From assembly GCA_015065165.1 (NCBI GenBank), contig SVQU01000006.1, forward strand, positions 1-64,000: DNA of 64,000 nt, written 5' to 3'. The DNA is from Oscillospiraceae bacterium (lineage in GTDB: Bacteria > Bacillota > Clostridia > Oscillospirales > CAG-382). Below the pieces are notes generated by a model. The model did no database searches and was not told the DNA's origin. It saw only the letters and a program-made list of their open reading frames with translations. Both the position numbers and the translations under genes were made by a program. Numbering within the stretch: the first letter of the stretch is position 1; every line of letters starts with the position of its first letter. Of this stretch, positions 48,097-56,451 are shown in pieces.

Positions 48097-48125
48097 ATAT
48101 GTCGTTACAATTGGCATTGTCTATT
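48097..48125 (-). promoter_or_regulatory. Candidate ECF-sigma promoter of the dockerin gene (P2)
   Basis: Minus strand: AATAGACAAT, 8 bases, TAACGACATAT. Both blocks are identical, with the same spacing, to the element before the sigma gene at 49715-49743. The TAACGACATAT block would be the -10 side, leaving a leader of about 115 bases. Confidence 0.75.
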
Positions 48126-48159
48126 CGTATTGGGAATTTTTTTAATTTTTTTAATTTTT

Positions 48160-49035
48160 TTAATCTTCAAGCACTTTTAAATTATCAATAATTAAAATTA
48201 AATCATCATAATTTCCAGCTTGTATAGAATAATAATCCCCGTTATAATAACTAAGTGCACGATAACTGTCATTTCTTTGATAAACGTGATATTTTACTCC
48301 GTTCACCTCATAAAAATCGTCGTGTTGCGCCCATTTATCCTCATTTGGGGCATTTCTCTCTATACCTATTTGTATGTCTTTGTCGTTGGTTAATATAAAG
48401 ATATGATCTGTTCCACGTTCACTTTTATCTGATGATATCATATCTATGGTAACATTTTCGGGGAATTTTGTAGGGTATAGAATATCCCAGTTTTTTTCTT
48501 CTCTTATTTCTTCTAAAGAAGAATAATATTTAACTTCACTAGCATGATAAAAGGTAAAGCCCTCGATATCTTTTCTTGCGCCGTCTTCCTGCGAGATTAT
48601 TTTGCGAATTTCTTCGGAGATATTCACCCCATAGGCGCTTGCAACGCCAACGGTTGTTGCGGATAAAATTAAAAATACCGCGGCAATTATGGCAATGTGC
48701 TTTAGCGAGAAGCGTCTTTGCTTTTGGGTGTGTTTGGGTTGGGTTTGGTGGGGATTGATAACTTCGACGTGATCTTTAAGAGTTTTATCAACAAGAGAAG
48801 CAAAGTCGAGTGTGGTTTTGAGAGTTTCGGTTTCGTAATTCTCTTTAGCGGTGAGAAGCTCTGAACAACAGGTTATAAGCTCCATATCGCCGCTGCCATG
48901 GCAGAGCAATTCGGTTTCGTAAGCCAAAAGCTGTTCTAACGCGGTGGTGCTTAGAGATTGGAGAGTTAGAACGTTTTTGGTTAACTGCTCTCTAAGTTCT
49001 TGGGCGGTCAGATTATCATAATTGATTTTATCCAC
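48160..49035 (-). CDS. Membrane-anchored anti-sigma candidate, DUF4367-like
   Basis: The 291-residue protein has a soluble helical N-terminal part (about 1-100), one membrane helix (about 114-134, IAIIAAVFLILSATTVGVA) and an external C-terminal domain (about 150-291). Patterns such as ILYPTKFPENVTI and YYSIQAGN resemble DUF4367/DUF4179 proteins found behind ECF-type sigma genes. The inside part would hold the sigma factor and the outside part would sense a signal. The start is a GTG with a perfect AAGGAGG 7 bases upstream. It follows the sigma gene by 57 bases and has its own weaker copy of the shared promoter element. Confidence 0.8.
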   Translation of the reverse strand: MDKINYDNLTAQELREQLTKNVLTLQSLSTTALEQLLAYETELLCHGSGDMELITCCSELLTAKENYETETLKTTLDFASLVDKTLKDHVEVINPHQTQPKHTQKQRRFSLKHIAIIAAVFLILSATTVGVASAYGVNISEEIRKIISQEDGARKDIEGFTFYHASEVKYYSSLEEIREEKNWDILYPTKFPENVTIDMISSDKSERGTDHIFILTNDKDIQIGIERNAPNEDKWAQHDDFYEVNGVKYHVYQRNDSYRALSYYNGDYYSIQAGNYDDLILIIDNLKVLED

Positions 49036-49057
49036 TTTTTTACCTCCTTCGTTATAA

Positions 49058-49086
49058 ATATGTTATAAAAGGTCAACCTGTCTATT
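49058..49086 (-). promoter_or_regulatory. Candidate ECF-sigma promoter of the anti-sigma gene (P3, diverged)
   Basis: Minus strand: AATAGACAGG, 8 bases, TTATAACATAT. It keeps AATAGACA and ACATAT at exactly the spacing of the other two copies but has changes in the middle blocks, so it may be weaker. Confidence 0.6.
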
Positions 49087-49092
49087 TTGATT

Positions 49093-49647
49093 TTAAAAAT
49101 CACAGGAATTAATTGCGTTTTTTATTTTATTCTTTAGAGTTATGCTTATTGTTCTAACGGTGCTGGCGCTTATATTTAGTTTTTCGGCGACCTGTTTTGA
49201 GGTTAGTTTTTCTATATAAATAAGGTTATAAATTTCTCGTTCGTGGGGTGTTAGGATATTTAACAGTTTTTCTATACTGTTATTTTCCAGCCAGACTTTA
49301 AAAATAACTTCCTCATAGCCCATTTCTTCACAAGGCGAATCCGAAACCTCTTGTTCGGCGGTATTATTGGTTTTGGTGGCAATTTTTCTTGCCATATTTA
49401 TCGCCGCGTTACGGGCGGCAACCACAACCCAAGCGTTTGGGTTTTCGTGGGTTTCCAAAACAGCGATTTTTTGGCAGGCGATAAGACAAACGTCGCCAAA
49501 ACAATCGTCGCCGTGTTGATAATAATTATCCTGCAGGACAGATTTTATCTGCGCTTTTATGATAAATTCGTTTTTTATAATTAGGTTTTTGACAAATTCC
49601 GCCTGTTGGGGGGTGAGTTTAATTGAATTATCATCAACTTTTTTCAA
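49093..49647 (-). CDS. ECF-type RNA polymerase sigma factor
   Basis: The 184-residue protein has region 2 (about 35-95, with DDCFGDVCLIACQKIAVL and NPNAWVVVAARNAAINMAR) and region 4 (about 125-178). The latter contains LTPHEREIYNLIYIEKLTSKQVA and an HTH helix, LNISASTVRTISITLKNKI. No region 3 is present, which fits an extracytoplasmic-function sigma. The start is a TTG with GGAGG upstream. It is followed by the membrane anti-sigma candidate. A 29-base element upstream at 49715 recurs before the anti-sigma and dockerin genes, so the factor probably controls its own gene and those two. Confidence 0.88.
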   Translation of the reverse strand: MKKVDDNSIKLTPQQAEFVKNLIIKNEFIIKAQIKSVLQDNYYQHGDDCFGDVCLIACQKIAVLETHENPNAWVVVAARNAAINMARKIATKTNNTAEQEVSDSPCEEMGYEEVIFKVWLENNSIEKLLNILTPHEREIYNLIYIEKLTSKQVAEKLNISASTVRTISITLKNKIKNAINSCDF

Positions 49648-49714
49648 GGTTTCGCCTCCTTTCTATGGGTTTATAGGTGGGGTTTGGTATAAATTGAAAC
49701 TTTTTACATATTAT

Positions 49715-49743
49715 ATATGTCGTTAAAACGTGTATTGTCTATT
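49715..49743 (-). promoter_or_regulatory. Candidate auto-regulated ECF-sigma promoter (P1)
   Basis: Minus strand: AATAGACAAT, 8 bases, TAACGACATAT, about 70 bases before the sigma TTG. It matches P2 exactly in both blocks. Confidence 0.75.
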
Positions 49744-49822
49744 GGGGGTTGAAAATTTTTGCGATTTTTTTATTTTTTGGTTTATTTTTTAATTTTCGTT
49801 AGAAAATCCCTCGGTTGGTTTT

Positions 49823-49872
49823 GCGGTACGTCAGGGATGCAATCACACCCCAAAAATCTGCGATTTTCGGGG
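49823..49872 (+). repeat. Degenerate REP-like element
   Basis: GCGGTACGTCAGGGATGC matches the repeats at 47069 and 47109 at 15 of 18 positions. It is followed by a second small hairpin, CCCC-AAAAATC-TGC-GATTTT-CGGGG. It occupies the otherwise empty gap between the sigma gene promoter and the terminator of the M23 gene. Confidence 0.5.
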
Positions 49873-49899
49873 ACCACGTTTGTCGCAGACGGAAATAAA

Positions 49900-49931
49900 A
49901 AACCCAAGTTATGCAAAAATAACTTGGGTTT
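49900..49931 (-). terminator. Intrinsic terminator after the M23 peptidase gene
   Basis: AAACCCAAGTTAT and ATAACTTGGGTTT pair perfectly around GCAAAA, 10 bases past the stop codon. Confidence 0.9.
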
Positions 49932-49940
49932 AATTATTAT

Positions 49941-51047
49941 TTATTCGTAATCAACAAACATCAAGGGGTTTACGGGAACGTTATCGATACGAACCTCGAA
50001 ATGGAGGTGGGGACCGAAGGAATAGCCTGTGTTACCGATAAGGCCGATTTCTTCGCCTGCTTCAACGATATCGCCGGGTTCTACCAAGCATTGGTTAAGG
50101 TGGGCATACAGGGTTGTTATACCGTCGCCGTGGTCGATAATAACACAATTGCCATAGCCGTTGCGAGAATCCTTGGCGTTGATAACAACACCTGCGCTGG
50201 CGGCAACAACAGCATCTTTAAAGCATCCGCCGTTTCTGCAGATATCAAGGCCGTTATGGTTTGTGCCCCAACGATAGCCGAAATAGGAGGAAATAACCAA
50301 GCCGTCCTCGGGATTATAAGGTCTGACAAAGTTTGCAAGAGATGCGGTTGTCATACCGTCTGCACTTGTGCCGACACGGACAATTTCTTCTACCGCTTGG
50401 GTGGTAACCTCCAAGCAAAGGGGGTTACGGCTTATTTCAACACCGTTAAGAGAAGTGATTTCGTAGGTTTGGATACCCTCGCCGTTAAAGCCTTCTTGAA
50501 CCACCTTGGTGGTACCGTCCTTCATAGAATCGGTATAAACGGTTTTTGTTTCGTAATCGAGAACTACGTTTTCGCTATAAGTAGAAACAGAAGTAACCGA
50601 AAGGTTAACAGGAAGCTGTTCGCCCGAATAGTTAAAAACGCTTTCACCCATAAGGGATGCGATATCTTCGACATAGGTTTCGGATGAATAATCACCGAAA
50701 ATAATTTCAACACTATTGTTGAAGCTGTTATTTAAAGAAGCATCGATACCAAAGGAAGCAACACGGTTTGCCAAAGAGGCGGCAACAACGTTGTTTGCTT
50801 GTTCGGAAGTGTGGGTGGCGGCAACAAAATAGCCGTCAACATAAATACCGTATCCTGCGAAAATTTCGGGTGATGTTTCCACTTCGTCTGCGATGCTTTC
50901 GGTTGATGATATTTCTTGAATTTCGGGTTCGGCAGTATTACCTGCAAAAGCGAAAACACAAGAAAGAGCAACAACAAAAGCGAGAACAGACAAAACTGTT
51001 ATTTTATTTTTAAGTATCTTTTGTAAATTGACTGATATGTTCGCCAA
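49941..51047 (-). CDS. Exported M23 (LytM-type) peptidase with G5 domain
   Basis: A cell-wall endopeptidase or its activator. The N-terminal signal/anchor helix (VLSVLAFVVALSCVFAFAG) is followed by an acidic linker. Then come a region with TSEQANNVVAASLANRV, a G5 domain (about residues 195-260; TKTVYTDSMKDGTTKVVQEG), and the M23 domain with HNGLDI and GPHLHFEV holding the zinc ligands. The frame is open to 51113. The TTG at 51047 has GGAGG seven bases upstream and was chosen (368 residues); the ATG at 51065 has no ribosome site. It is a single gene with its own terminator. Confidence 0.88.
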   Translation of the reverse strand: MANISVNLQKILKNKITVLSVLAFVVALSCVFAFAGNTAEPEIQEISSTESIADEVETSPEIFAGYGIYVDGYFVAATHTSEQANNVVAASLANRVASFGIDASLNNSFNNSVEIIFGDYSSETYVEDIASLMGESVFNYSGEQLPVNLSVTSVSTYSENVVLDYETKTVYTDSMKDGTTKVVQEGFNGEGIQTYEITSLNGVEISRNPLCLEVTTQAVEEIVRVGTSADGMTTASLANFVRPYNPEDGLVISSYFGYRWGTNHNGLDICRNGGCFKDAVVAASAGVVINAKDSRNGYGNCVIIDHGDGITTLYAHLNQCLVEPGDIVEAGEEIGLIGNTGYSFGPHLHFEVRIDNVPVNPLMFVDYE

Positions 51048-51203
51048 AAGCGCAACCTCCGCCATATAATTCTTAGGTATTATACAGGATAAATATGAAC
51101 AGATTGTTAACACAAATTAAACTTTTTTCGGTAGAGTTTTGGCGCAGACGCATATATTAGGTAAAATCAAGGGGTTTTATAAGATTTAATTTAACAAAAA
51201 CTA

Positions 51204-51232
51204 TTGAAAATAAAAATAAAGAGATGTATAAT
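51204..51232 (+). promoter_or_regulatory. Promoter of ilvE
   Basis: TTGAAA and TATAAT are separated by 17 bases; the -10 box ends 39 bases before the ilvE ATG. Confidence 0.78.
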
Positions 51233-51271
51233 GTCAGTTGTAATAAATTGTTTTGAAAGGCTTTTTTAGTT

Positions 51272-52336
51272 ATGGAAATCAAACGTACACTTACTACCGA
51301 ACCCAAGGCTAAACCCACAGGCGCTTTAGGTTTCGGCAAAATATTTACCGACCATATGTTTATTATGGACTACTCTACCGAAATGGGTTGGCACGATGCA
51401 AGAATCGTTCCCTTTGGTGAAATTTCTCTTTCCCCTGCGAGCATGGTTTTCCACTATGGTCAGGAAATGTTCGAGGGTATGAAGGCTTACAAGACTAAGG
51501 ACGGCAGAATACTTTTGTTCCGTCCTGAGAAGAATATTGAAAGAATGAACAACACCAACGTGAGAATGTGTATTCCCCAGGTTGATATGAAGGACGTTCT
51601 TACCGCTATTGAGGAGCTTGTTTTGGTTGACCAGGATTGGATTCCCACCGAGCCCGGCACTTCTCTTTACATCCGTCCCTTTATTATCGCTACCGACCCC
51701 TTCCTTGGTGTTCATCCTTCCCACACTTATAAGTTTATGATAATCCTCTCCCCCGTTGGTGCATATTATGCGGGCGGTTTGGCTCCCGTTAAGATTTGCG
51801 TTGAGGATGAATACGTTCGCGCAGTTAAGGGCGGTACAGGTTATGCTAAGGTTGGCGGTAACTATGCGGCTTCCTTGAAGGGTCAGGAAAAGGCAGAAGA
51901 AAAGGGTTATGCTCAGGTTCTTTGGCTTGACGGTATCGAGCACAAATACATCGACGAGGTTGGCGCCATGAACGTATTTTTCGTTATCGGCGACAAGGTT
52001 GTTACTCCTAAGCTCGAAGGCAACATTCTTCCCGGTGTTACCAGAGATTCTGTTATTAACTATCTTACCGCAAAGGGTTATTCTGTTGAAGAACGCAGAA
52101 TTTCCATTGACGAGGTATATGAAGCAGGTATGAACGGCGAGCTTAAGGAAATGTTCGGTACAGGTACTGCGGCTGTTATCTCCCCTGTTGGTCTTCTTGA
52201 CTGGCACGGCAAGATTTTGAACATTAACAACGGCGAAATCGGTGAAATCGCGCAGATGCTTTATGATGATATCACCGGTATTCAGTTTGGCGAAAAGAAA
52301 GATGATTTTGGATGGAGCCACGAAATAAAGAGATAA
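51272..52336 (+). CDS. ilvE: Branched-chain amino acid aminotransferase
   Basis: PLP enzyme for the last step of Leu, Ile and Val synthesis or the first step of their breakdown. The 354-residue length and motifs fit the class IV, eukaryote-like BCAT2 type: FHYGQEMFEGMKAYKTKDGRI, LFRPEKNIERMN, LYIRPFIIATDPFLGVHP, KVGGNYAASL (PLP Lys), EVGAMNVFFV and GTGTAAVISPVG. No other branched-chain gene is near. It overlaps the DUF3810 gene by 25 bases. Confidence 0.95.
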   Translation: MEIKRTLTTEPKAKPTGALGFGKIFTDHMFIMDYSTEMGWHDARIVPFGEISLSPASMVFHYGQEMFEGMKAYKTKDGRILLFRPEKNIERMNNTNVRMCIPQVDMKDVLTAIEELVLVDQDWIPTEPGTSLYIRPFIIATDPFLGVHPSHTYKFMIILSPVGAYYAGGLAPVKICVEDEYVRAVKGGTGYAKVGGNYAASLKGQEKAEEKGYAQVLWLDGIEHKYIDEVGAMNVFFVIGDKVVTPKLEGNILPGVTRDSVINYLTAKGYSVEERRISIDEVYEAGMNGELKEMFGTGTAAVISPVGLLDWHGKILNINNGEIGEIAQMLYDDITGIQFGEKKDDFGWSHEIKR

Positions 52337-53559
52337 TTTCGGAAGAAATTATCGGACCAGACAACTTAATTTCACAAGAAAACGAAAATGCCGCGGCGGA
52401 TGAACAAACCGCGGCTTTTTGTGATGAAGAAAACCAAGAAACAGAAAATAAAGCTTCGTTTAAGGATTTCTTCCAAGAATTCTTTACACGGAAATTCAAA
52501 ATTGTGTGCATTGCATTTTTGTGCGCCTTGGCGGTATATATTCTTTCGAGATTTATCCCCGCTTTTGCAGAATTTTGGACAAGATATCCCGCCCAAGGAA
52601 TTCGATTTATTATGGCGAAGCTTACGGGATGGATTCCCTTTTCGGTGGCGGAATGTTTAATTCTTTCTCTGCCCGTTATTTGCGCGGCGTATATAACTGC
52701 ATCGATGATTGCCACAAAAAGGGATGAAAGCAACTATACCTTTTACAAGTGGATTCGTCCTATGGTTTCGTTGGTATTAATTATCTTTACCTTGTTTCTT
52801 TCGATGTTCGGTCCCGCTTACGGTAGGCTTAGGCTTTCGGAAAACCTTGGGATTGAGCAAAAGGACGTTTCGGCAAACGAGCTTGTGGAAACTGCAACCA
52901 TTATTTCACAAAAGGTTAGCGCAGAGCTTGAAAGCATCAATTTTGATTACAGCGGGGCTTCGGTTTTGCCCTATGATTATTGGGAATTAAGGGAAAAGAT
53001 AAACGACGCATTTGACGAATATGCATCGGGGGTTGATTACGTTTCGCATTTTGATTCCAACCCCAAGCCTATTGCGGTTTCTGAGGTTATGACTTACACC
53101 CACATTTCGGGCGTATACACCTTTATGACAGGTGAAGCAAACATCAACACCAATTATCCCAACTTCCTTATGCCCTTTACTATGGCCCACGAAATGGCAC
53201 ATCAAAGAGGCATTGCAAGAGAGGACGAGGCAAATTTCGTTGCGTTTTTGGTTTGTACCGGCAGTGATGACGCTTACATTCGATACAGTGGTTATGCGAA
53301 TATGCTTAATTATATGTTAACGGCTATTGCCAACGCAGACGTTGCGCTTTATGCAGACTTTGCGGTTAACGTTTTGCCCCATGATATTGCAAGAGAGTTT
53401 GTGGCATATTCCAGATTCTTCGACAAATACCGCGAAAGCGTTGCCAGTGATATCACAGGTGCGGTAAACAACACCTTTTTACAATCGCAAGGTCAAAAGG
53501 AAGGCACAAAAAGTTATGGTCTTGTTGTTGATTTGGCGGTTGCTTATTACAAGCAGTAG
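52312..53559 (+). CDS. DUF3810 membrane metalloprotease-like protein
   Basis: The 415-residue protein has an acidic, Glu-rich cytosolic front (1-50) and about three membrane helices (about 62-80, 95-140, 155-178). A large domain carries MAHEMAHQRGIAREDEANF (residues about 290-310), an HExxH zinc motif with a following E..NF, as in gluzincin-type peptidases. The family is DUF3810; no substrate is known. Its start lies inside the last 25 bases of ilvE, a linkage with no obvious metabolic reason. A terminator follows. Confidence 0.88.
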   Translation: MEPRNKEIISEEIIGPDNLISQENENAAADEQTAAFCDEENQETENKASFKDFFQEFFTRKFKIVCIAFLCALAVYILSRFIPAFAEFWTRYPAQGIRFIMAKLTGWIPFSVAECLILSLPVICAAYITASMIATKRDESNYTFYKWIRPMVSLVLIIFTLFLSMFGPAYGRLRLSENLGIEQKDVSANELVETATIISQKVSAELESINFDYSGASVLPYDYWELREKINDAFDEYASGVDYVSHFDSNPKPIAVSEVMTYTHISGVYTFMTGEANINTNYPNFLMPFTMAHEMAHQRGIAREDEANFVAFLVCTGSDDAYIRYSGYANMLNYMLTAIANADVALYADFAVNVLPHDIAREFVAYSRFFDKYRESVASDITGAVNNTFLQSQGQKEGTKSYGLVVDLAVAYYKQ

Positions 53560-53581
53560 TTAAATTTTCTTTTCATACAGC

Positions 53582-53609
53582 AAAAAACACCGCCGCAGCG
53601 GTGTTTTTT
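53582..53609. terminator. Bidirectional intrinsic terminator
   Basis: AAAAAACACCGC and GCGGTGTTTTTT pair around CGCA, between the convergent DUF3810 and topB genes. Confidence 0.92.
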
Positions 53610-55776
53610 ATTGCAATTTTGCATCTATAAAAGCGATTTTTCCGTTTTCGTCAAGCTTTAGCTTGGAATCGAACTTCTTGCCTGTTTTACCTGTAAAGCC
53701 TTTTATAACTGCGGTTTCTCCGTCTTTTAAAAGCTTTGTAACTTGATTTTCGGTAAGCTTCTTCCCTGCCACTGTCATAGACATTATAAATTTACAGCCC
53801 TCTTTTGATGCAGAGCAGATATATCCCTTTTCCTCTACGATATTAACGGGTTTTCCGCAAAGGGGGCATTTCACACCGTCTAAAACCGTGCCGTAATTAC
53901 ATTGGGTTAGGGCAACTTTAGAATTAATAACACGAACCCAATTTGCCACCGTGGTCTCGAAATCACGGCGGAATGCGGAGGCATCCTCGGTTCCCCTTGC
54001 TATATCCGCAAGACGGCGTTCCCATTTTGCGGTGAGCTCGGCGGATTTAATTTGCTCTAAGGGAAGTTTTTTTATAAGGTCTATTCCCTTTTCGGTTGCG
54101 CGCAGAGTTTTCTTTTCGCGGACGATATATTCTCGCTGTATCAGAGTTTGAATTATCGCGGCACGTGTTGCCTCGGTACCGATACCGCCGGTTTTAGGGT
54201 CGGACATAAGCTTTTTCAGTTCGGCGTCGTCCAAATCCTTACCTGCGGAAAGCATTGCGGCAAGAATGGTTTTATCTGTATAGCGTTTGGGCGGCTCTGT
54301 CATTTTATCACAAAGCTTATAATCGCCCTTTAGAACCTCGCCAACCTCCATATCGGGGAGGATTTCGGTTTTGGAGGCATCCCCTACAATCATCCAGCCT
54401 GCATCGGCAATTATAGAACCGTTGGCTTTAAAGGTTTCGCCGTTTACGTCGATTGTAACCTTGGTTTGCTCTAAGGTGGCGGGACCGTAAAGCATTTTTA
54501 TTACCGAACGGCAGATAAGGTCATAAACCTTTTTATGCTCGTCGGGCAAGCCCTTTGGAATATTACCCGTGGGAATTATTGCAAAGTGGGATTCCACTTT
54601 TTTATTATCAAAATAATGTTTTTTATCGAAGGTACGCGGTCTGCCGTTGATTAGATTTTGATAAATAGAAACCGTGGCGAGTTTATTCAGAACGTTATTT
54701 ACCGTGGGTTCCATATCCTCGGTGAGATATTGGGAATTGGTACGGGGATAGGTTGTAAAACCGTCGTCATAAAGCTTTTGGACGATTTCAAGGGTTTTAT
54801 CAAGGGTAAATCCAAATTTGGAGTTAGCGTCCATTTGCAAAGCCGAAAGACTATAAAGTAAGGGCGGTTCTTTTTTTACCTTTTTCTTCTTTATATCCGA
54901 AACCACACCGTCGTGTCCGTTGATTTTCTCGAACAGTTCTTCTGCCTTGGATTTTTCAAGGATTTTCTCTTGGCTGTGCTTTGCCTTAAAGGATTCGCCC
55001 TTTTGGTTAGTGAATTCGGCTTCTATTGCCCAATAGGGGCTTTTTTTAAATTCGGTTACGGCAATTTCCCTATCTACAAGCATAGCAAGGGTTGGGGTTT
55101 GTACTCTGCCGATGCTCATTACACCTGCGCCGGGGTTTTTAAGAGTCATCGCAACAGTTAGGTTTGCGCCAACAACCCAATCGGCTATACCGCGCATTCT
55201 GCCCGCGGATTCGGTATTTTTCATTTCTTCGCCGTTCTTTATATTTTTAGTGAAGCCTTCTATTATCCCCTCTTTGGTTTGAGAGGTAAAGCAAGCGCGT
55301 TTAACGGGCTTATCAACACCCGAAAGCTCATAGATATATGCAAAGATAACCTCGCCCTCGCGGTCAAAGTCGGTGGCGTTAATTATCATATCGCTTTTTT
55401 GGAAAAGGTCCTTAACTATATTAAACTGCTTTGCAACCTTGGAATCCCAGCTTGAATTATTGCTTGTACGAAGCATAATTTCATATTCGTTAGGGATATA
55501 GGGCAAGGGCATTGCGCGCCAATTTTTATAGGAAGGAACGTAATCGGCGGCTTGCTTTAGCGAGCATAAATGTCCGAACCCCCAGGTTATATAGCAATCG
55601 TGGCCTTTGTATTGGATTTTTAAATATCCGTCTTTATTTTGCTGTGATTTAACAGCCTTTTCGTTTGCTTTAAGGGAGGAAAACTCAACGGTTTTGCCGT
55701 TTGACAGATATATTTTATCCAACGCGGCGGCAATTTTATTGCCCACGTCGGGCTTTTCGGCAAGTATTGTAACCAT
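53608..55776 (-). CDS. topB: DNA topoisomerase III
   Basis: A type IA topoisomerase that unlinks single strands and resolves replication or recombination intermediates. The 722 residues start with the TOPRIM domain (TILAEKPDVGNKIAAAL) and have NATDFDREGEVIFAYI and the catalytic Tyr in GFTTYPRTNSQYL (near residue 340). GRMRGIADWVVG and SIGRVQTPTLAM follow, with a C-terminal zinc ribbon (CPLCGKPV...CSASKEGCKF) and a final small domain. It is a single gene with its own promoter. Confidence 0.96.
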   Translation of the reverse strand: MVTILAEKPDVGNKIAAALDKIYLSNGKTVEFSSLKANEKAVKSQQNKDGYLKIQYKGHDCYITWGFGHLCSLKQAADYVPSYKNWRAMPLPYIPNEYEIMLRTSNNSSWDSKVAKQFNIVKDLFQKSDMIINATDFDREGEVIFAYIYELSGVDKPVKRACFTSQTKEGIIEGFTKNIKNGEEMKNTESAGRMRGIADWVVGANLTVAMTLKNPGAGVMSIGRVQTPTLAMLVDREIAVTEFKKSPYWAIEAEFTNQKGESFKAKHSQEKILEKSKAEELFEKINGHDGVVSDIKKKKVKKEPPLLYSLSALQMDANSKFGFTLDKTLEIVQKLYDDGFTTYPRTNSQYLTEDMEPTVNNVLNKLATVSIYQNLINGRPRTFDKKHYFDNKKVESHFAIIPTGNIPKGLPDEHKKVYDLICRSVIKMLYGPATLEQTKVTIDVNGETFKANGSIIADAGWMIVGDASKTEILPDMEVGEVLKGDYKLCDKMTEPPKRYTDKTILAAMLSAGKDLDDAELKKLMSDPKTGGIGTEATRAAIIQTLIQREYIVREKKTLRATEKGIDLIKKLPLEQIKSAELTAKWERRLADIARGTEDASAFRRDFETTVANWVRVINSKVALTQCNYGTVLDGVKCPLCGKPVNIVEEKGYICSASKEGCKFIMSMTVAGKKLTENQVTKLLKDGETAVIKGFTGKTGKKFDSKLKLDENGKIAFIDAKLQ

Positions 55777-55809
55777 ATATTTCTCCTCTCTTTTTTCGTC
55801 ATCCTTATG

Positions 55810-55838
55810 ATTTTAACTTAGCTTTAATAAATTGTCAA
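55810..55838 (-). promoter_or_regulatory. Promoter of topB
   Basis: On the minus strand TTGACA and TAAAAT are separated by 17 bases, 34 bases before the ATG. Confidence 0.78.
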
Positions 55839-55864
55839 GTTTTTATATAGTTAGTTTTATTTCC

Positions 55865-55893
55865 TTGACATTTGGAATAAAGTTTAGTATAAT
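55865..55893 (+). promoter_or_regulatory. Consensus promoter of the GGADGPT peptide gene
   Basis: Perfect TTGACA and TATAAT, 17 bases apart, with the ATG about 45 bases downstream. Confidence 0.85.
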
Positions 55894-55938
55894 TGCGGTT
55901 GTGGTGTTTTGGTAATCAATTTAGAGGATTTAGATTTC

Positions 55939-56205
55939 ATGAAGATATTTAAAACCATGTTTTTCGTTAGTCTTGTTGTTCTTATCATTCTTCTTATTTT
56001 TGTTGCAACTGCAGTTGTTTCTGCTGTTTCTCTTGAAAACAGTAATACAGAAAGTGTCGCTATAATCGGCGGTGCCGACGGCCCTACCGCAATTTTGATT
56101 ACCAGTACGCTTATTTTTGATCATCCGACGTTTAGATTGCTCATCTTGGTTGCGATTGTGTTTATCGTTTCTTCAGTTGGATGGTTGGTAAGTCGAAAGA
56201 AGTAA
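55939..56205 (+). CDS. Small membrane protein with GGADGPT motif
   Basis: The 88-residue protein has two hydrophobic helices (about 5-27 and 56-82) joined by a loop containing VAIIGGADGPTAILI. The GGADGPT motif occurs in the beta subunit of sodium-pumping decarboxylases and in a set of short Clostridia membrane proteins that share only this loop. It cannot be a pump by itself. The open frame starts at 55909, but the ATG at 55939 has AGAGGA at about 10 bases and places the first helix at the N-terminus. A consensus promoter drives it. Function is unknown. Confidence 0.78.
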   Translation: MKIFKTMFFVSLVVLIILLIFVATAVVSAVSLENSNTESVAIIGGADGPTAILITSTLIFDHPTFRLLILVAIVFIVSSVGWLVSRKK

Positions 56206-56227
56206 TTTTAGACGGTCAATATTATTT

Positions 56228-56290
56228 CGAGGTGTGGCGCAATGGTAGCGCGCTTGCTTTGGGAGCAAGTGATATTCCCCTACTTCACCA
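56228..56290 (+). pseudogene. tRNA-Pro(UGG)-like relic lacking a T arm
   Basis: The sequence has a D arm (GCGC-AATGGTA-GCGC), a 5-base-pair anticodon arm (CTTGC-TTTGGGA-GCAAG with anticodon TGG) and a 3' ACCA. GAGGTG (56229-56234) can pair with TACTTC (56281-56286) using two G-T pairs. Only 11 bases lie where the variable loop and T arm should be. It most likely is a tRNA-Pro gene cut at its 3' half by an integrated element, because the sequence after the anticodon arm reads on the minus strand as the end of an integrase-like frame. Confidence 0.6.
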
Positions 56291-56396
56291 ATTGCACAAA
56301 AGCCGAAACCCCTTGATTTCACTTGATTTTTTGTTGTTTTATTTTTTGTGTTTTTATCAAAAATGTGATTTTGACCACAATTTTGACCACAATTGA
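56291..56396 (-). pseudogene. Integrase C-terminal tail remnant
   Basis: On the minus strand an open frame reads NCGQNCGQNHIFDKNTKN and continues through the tRNA-Pro relic. Tails with repeated CGQ/VVK (from doubled TGACCACAA) that run into a tRNA are familiar from tyrosine recombinases of clostridial elements integrated at tRNA genes. No catalytic part is present here. The call rests on this tail pattern and the tRNA junction. Confidence 0.4.
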
Positions 56397-56451
56397 TTTA
56401 CTTATTTATAAGCAATTTTCTACCATTATATATTATAATTTAATAATATTT

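Noticed and set aside
51060..51090. TATAAT before the M23 gene as a full promoter
   Set aside because: A perfect -10 is present on the minus strand (51079-51084) but no -35 box at 16-18 bases was convincing.
56365..56396. Doubled TTTTGACCACAA as iterons or a CRISPR-like repeat
   Set aside because: Only two units, and the minus-strand frame through them explains the pattern as an integrase tail.
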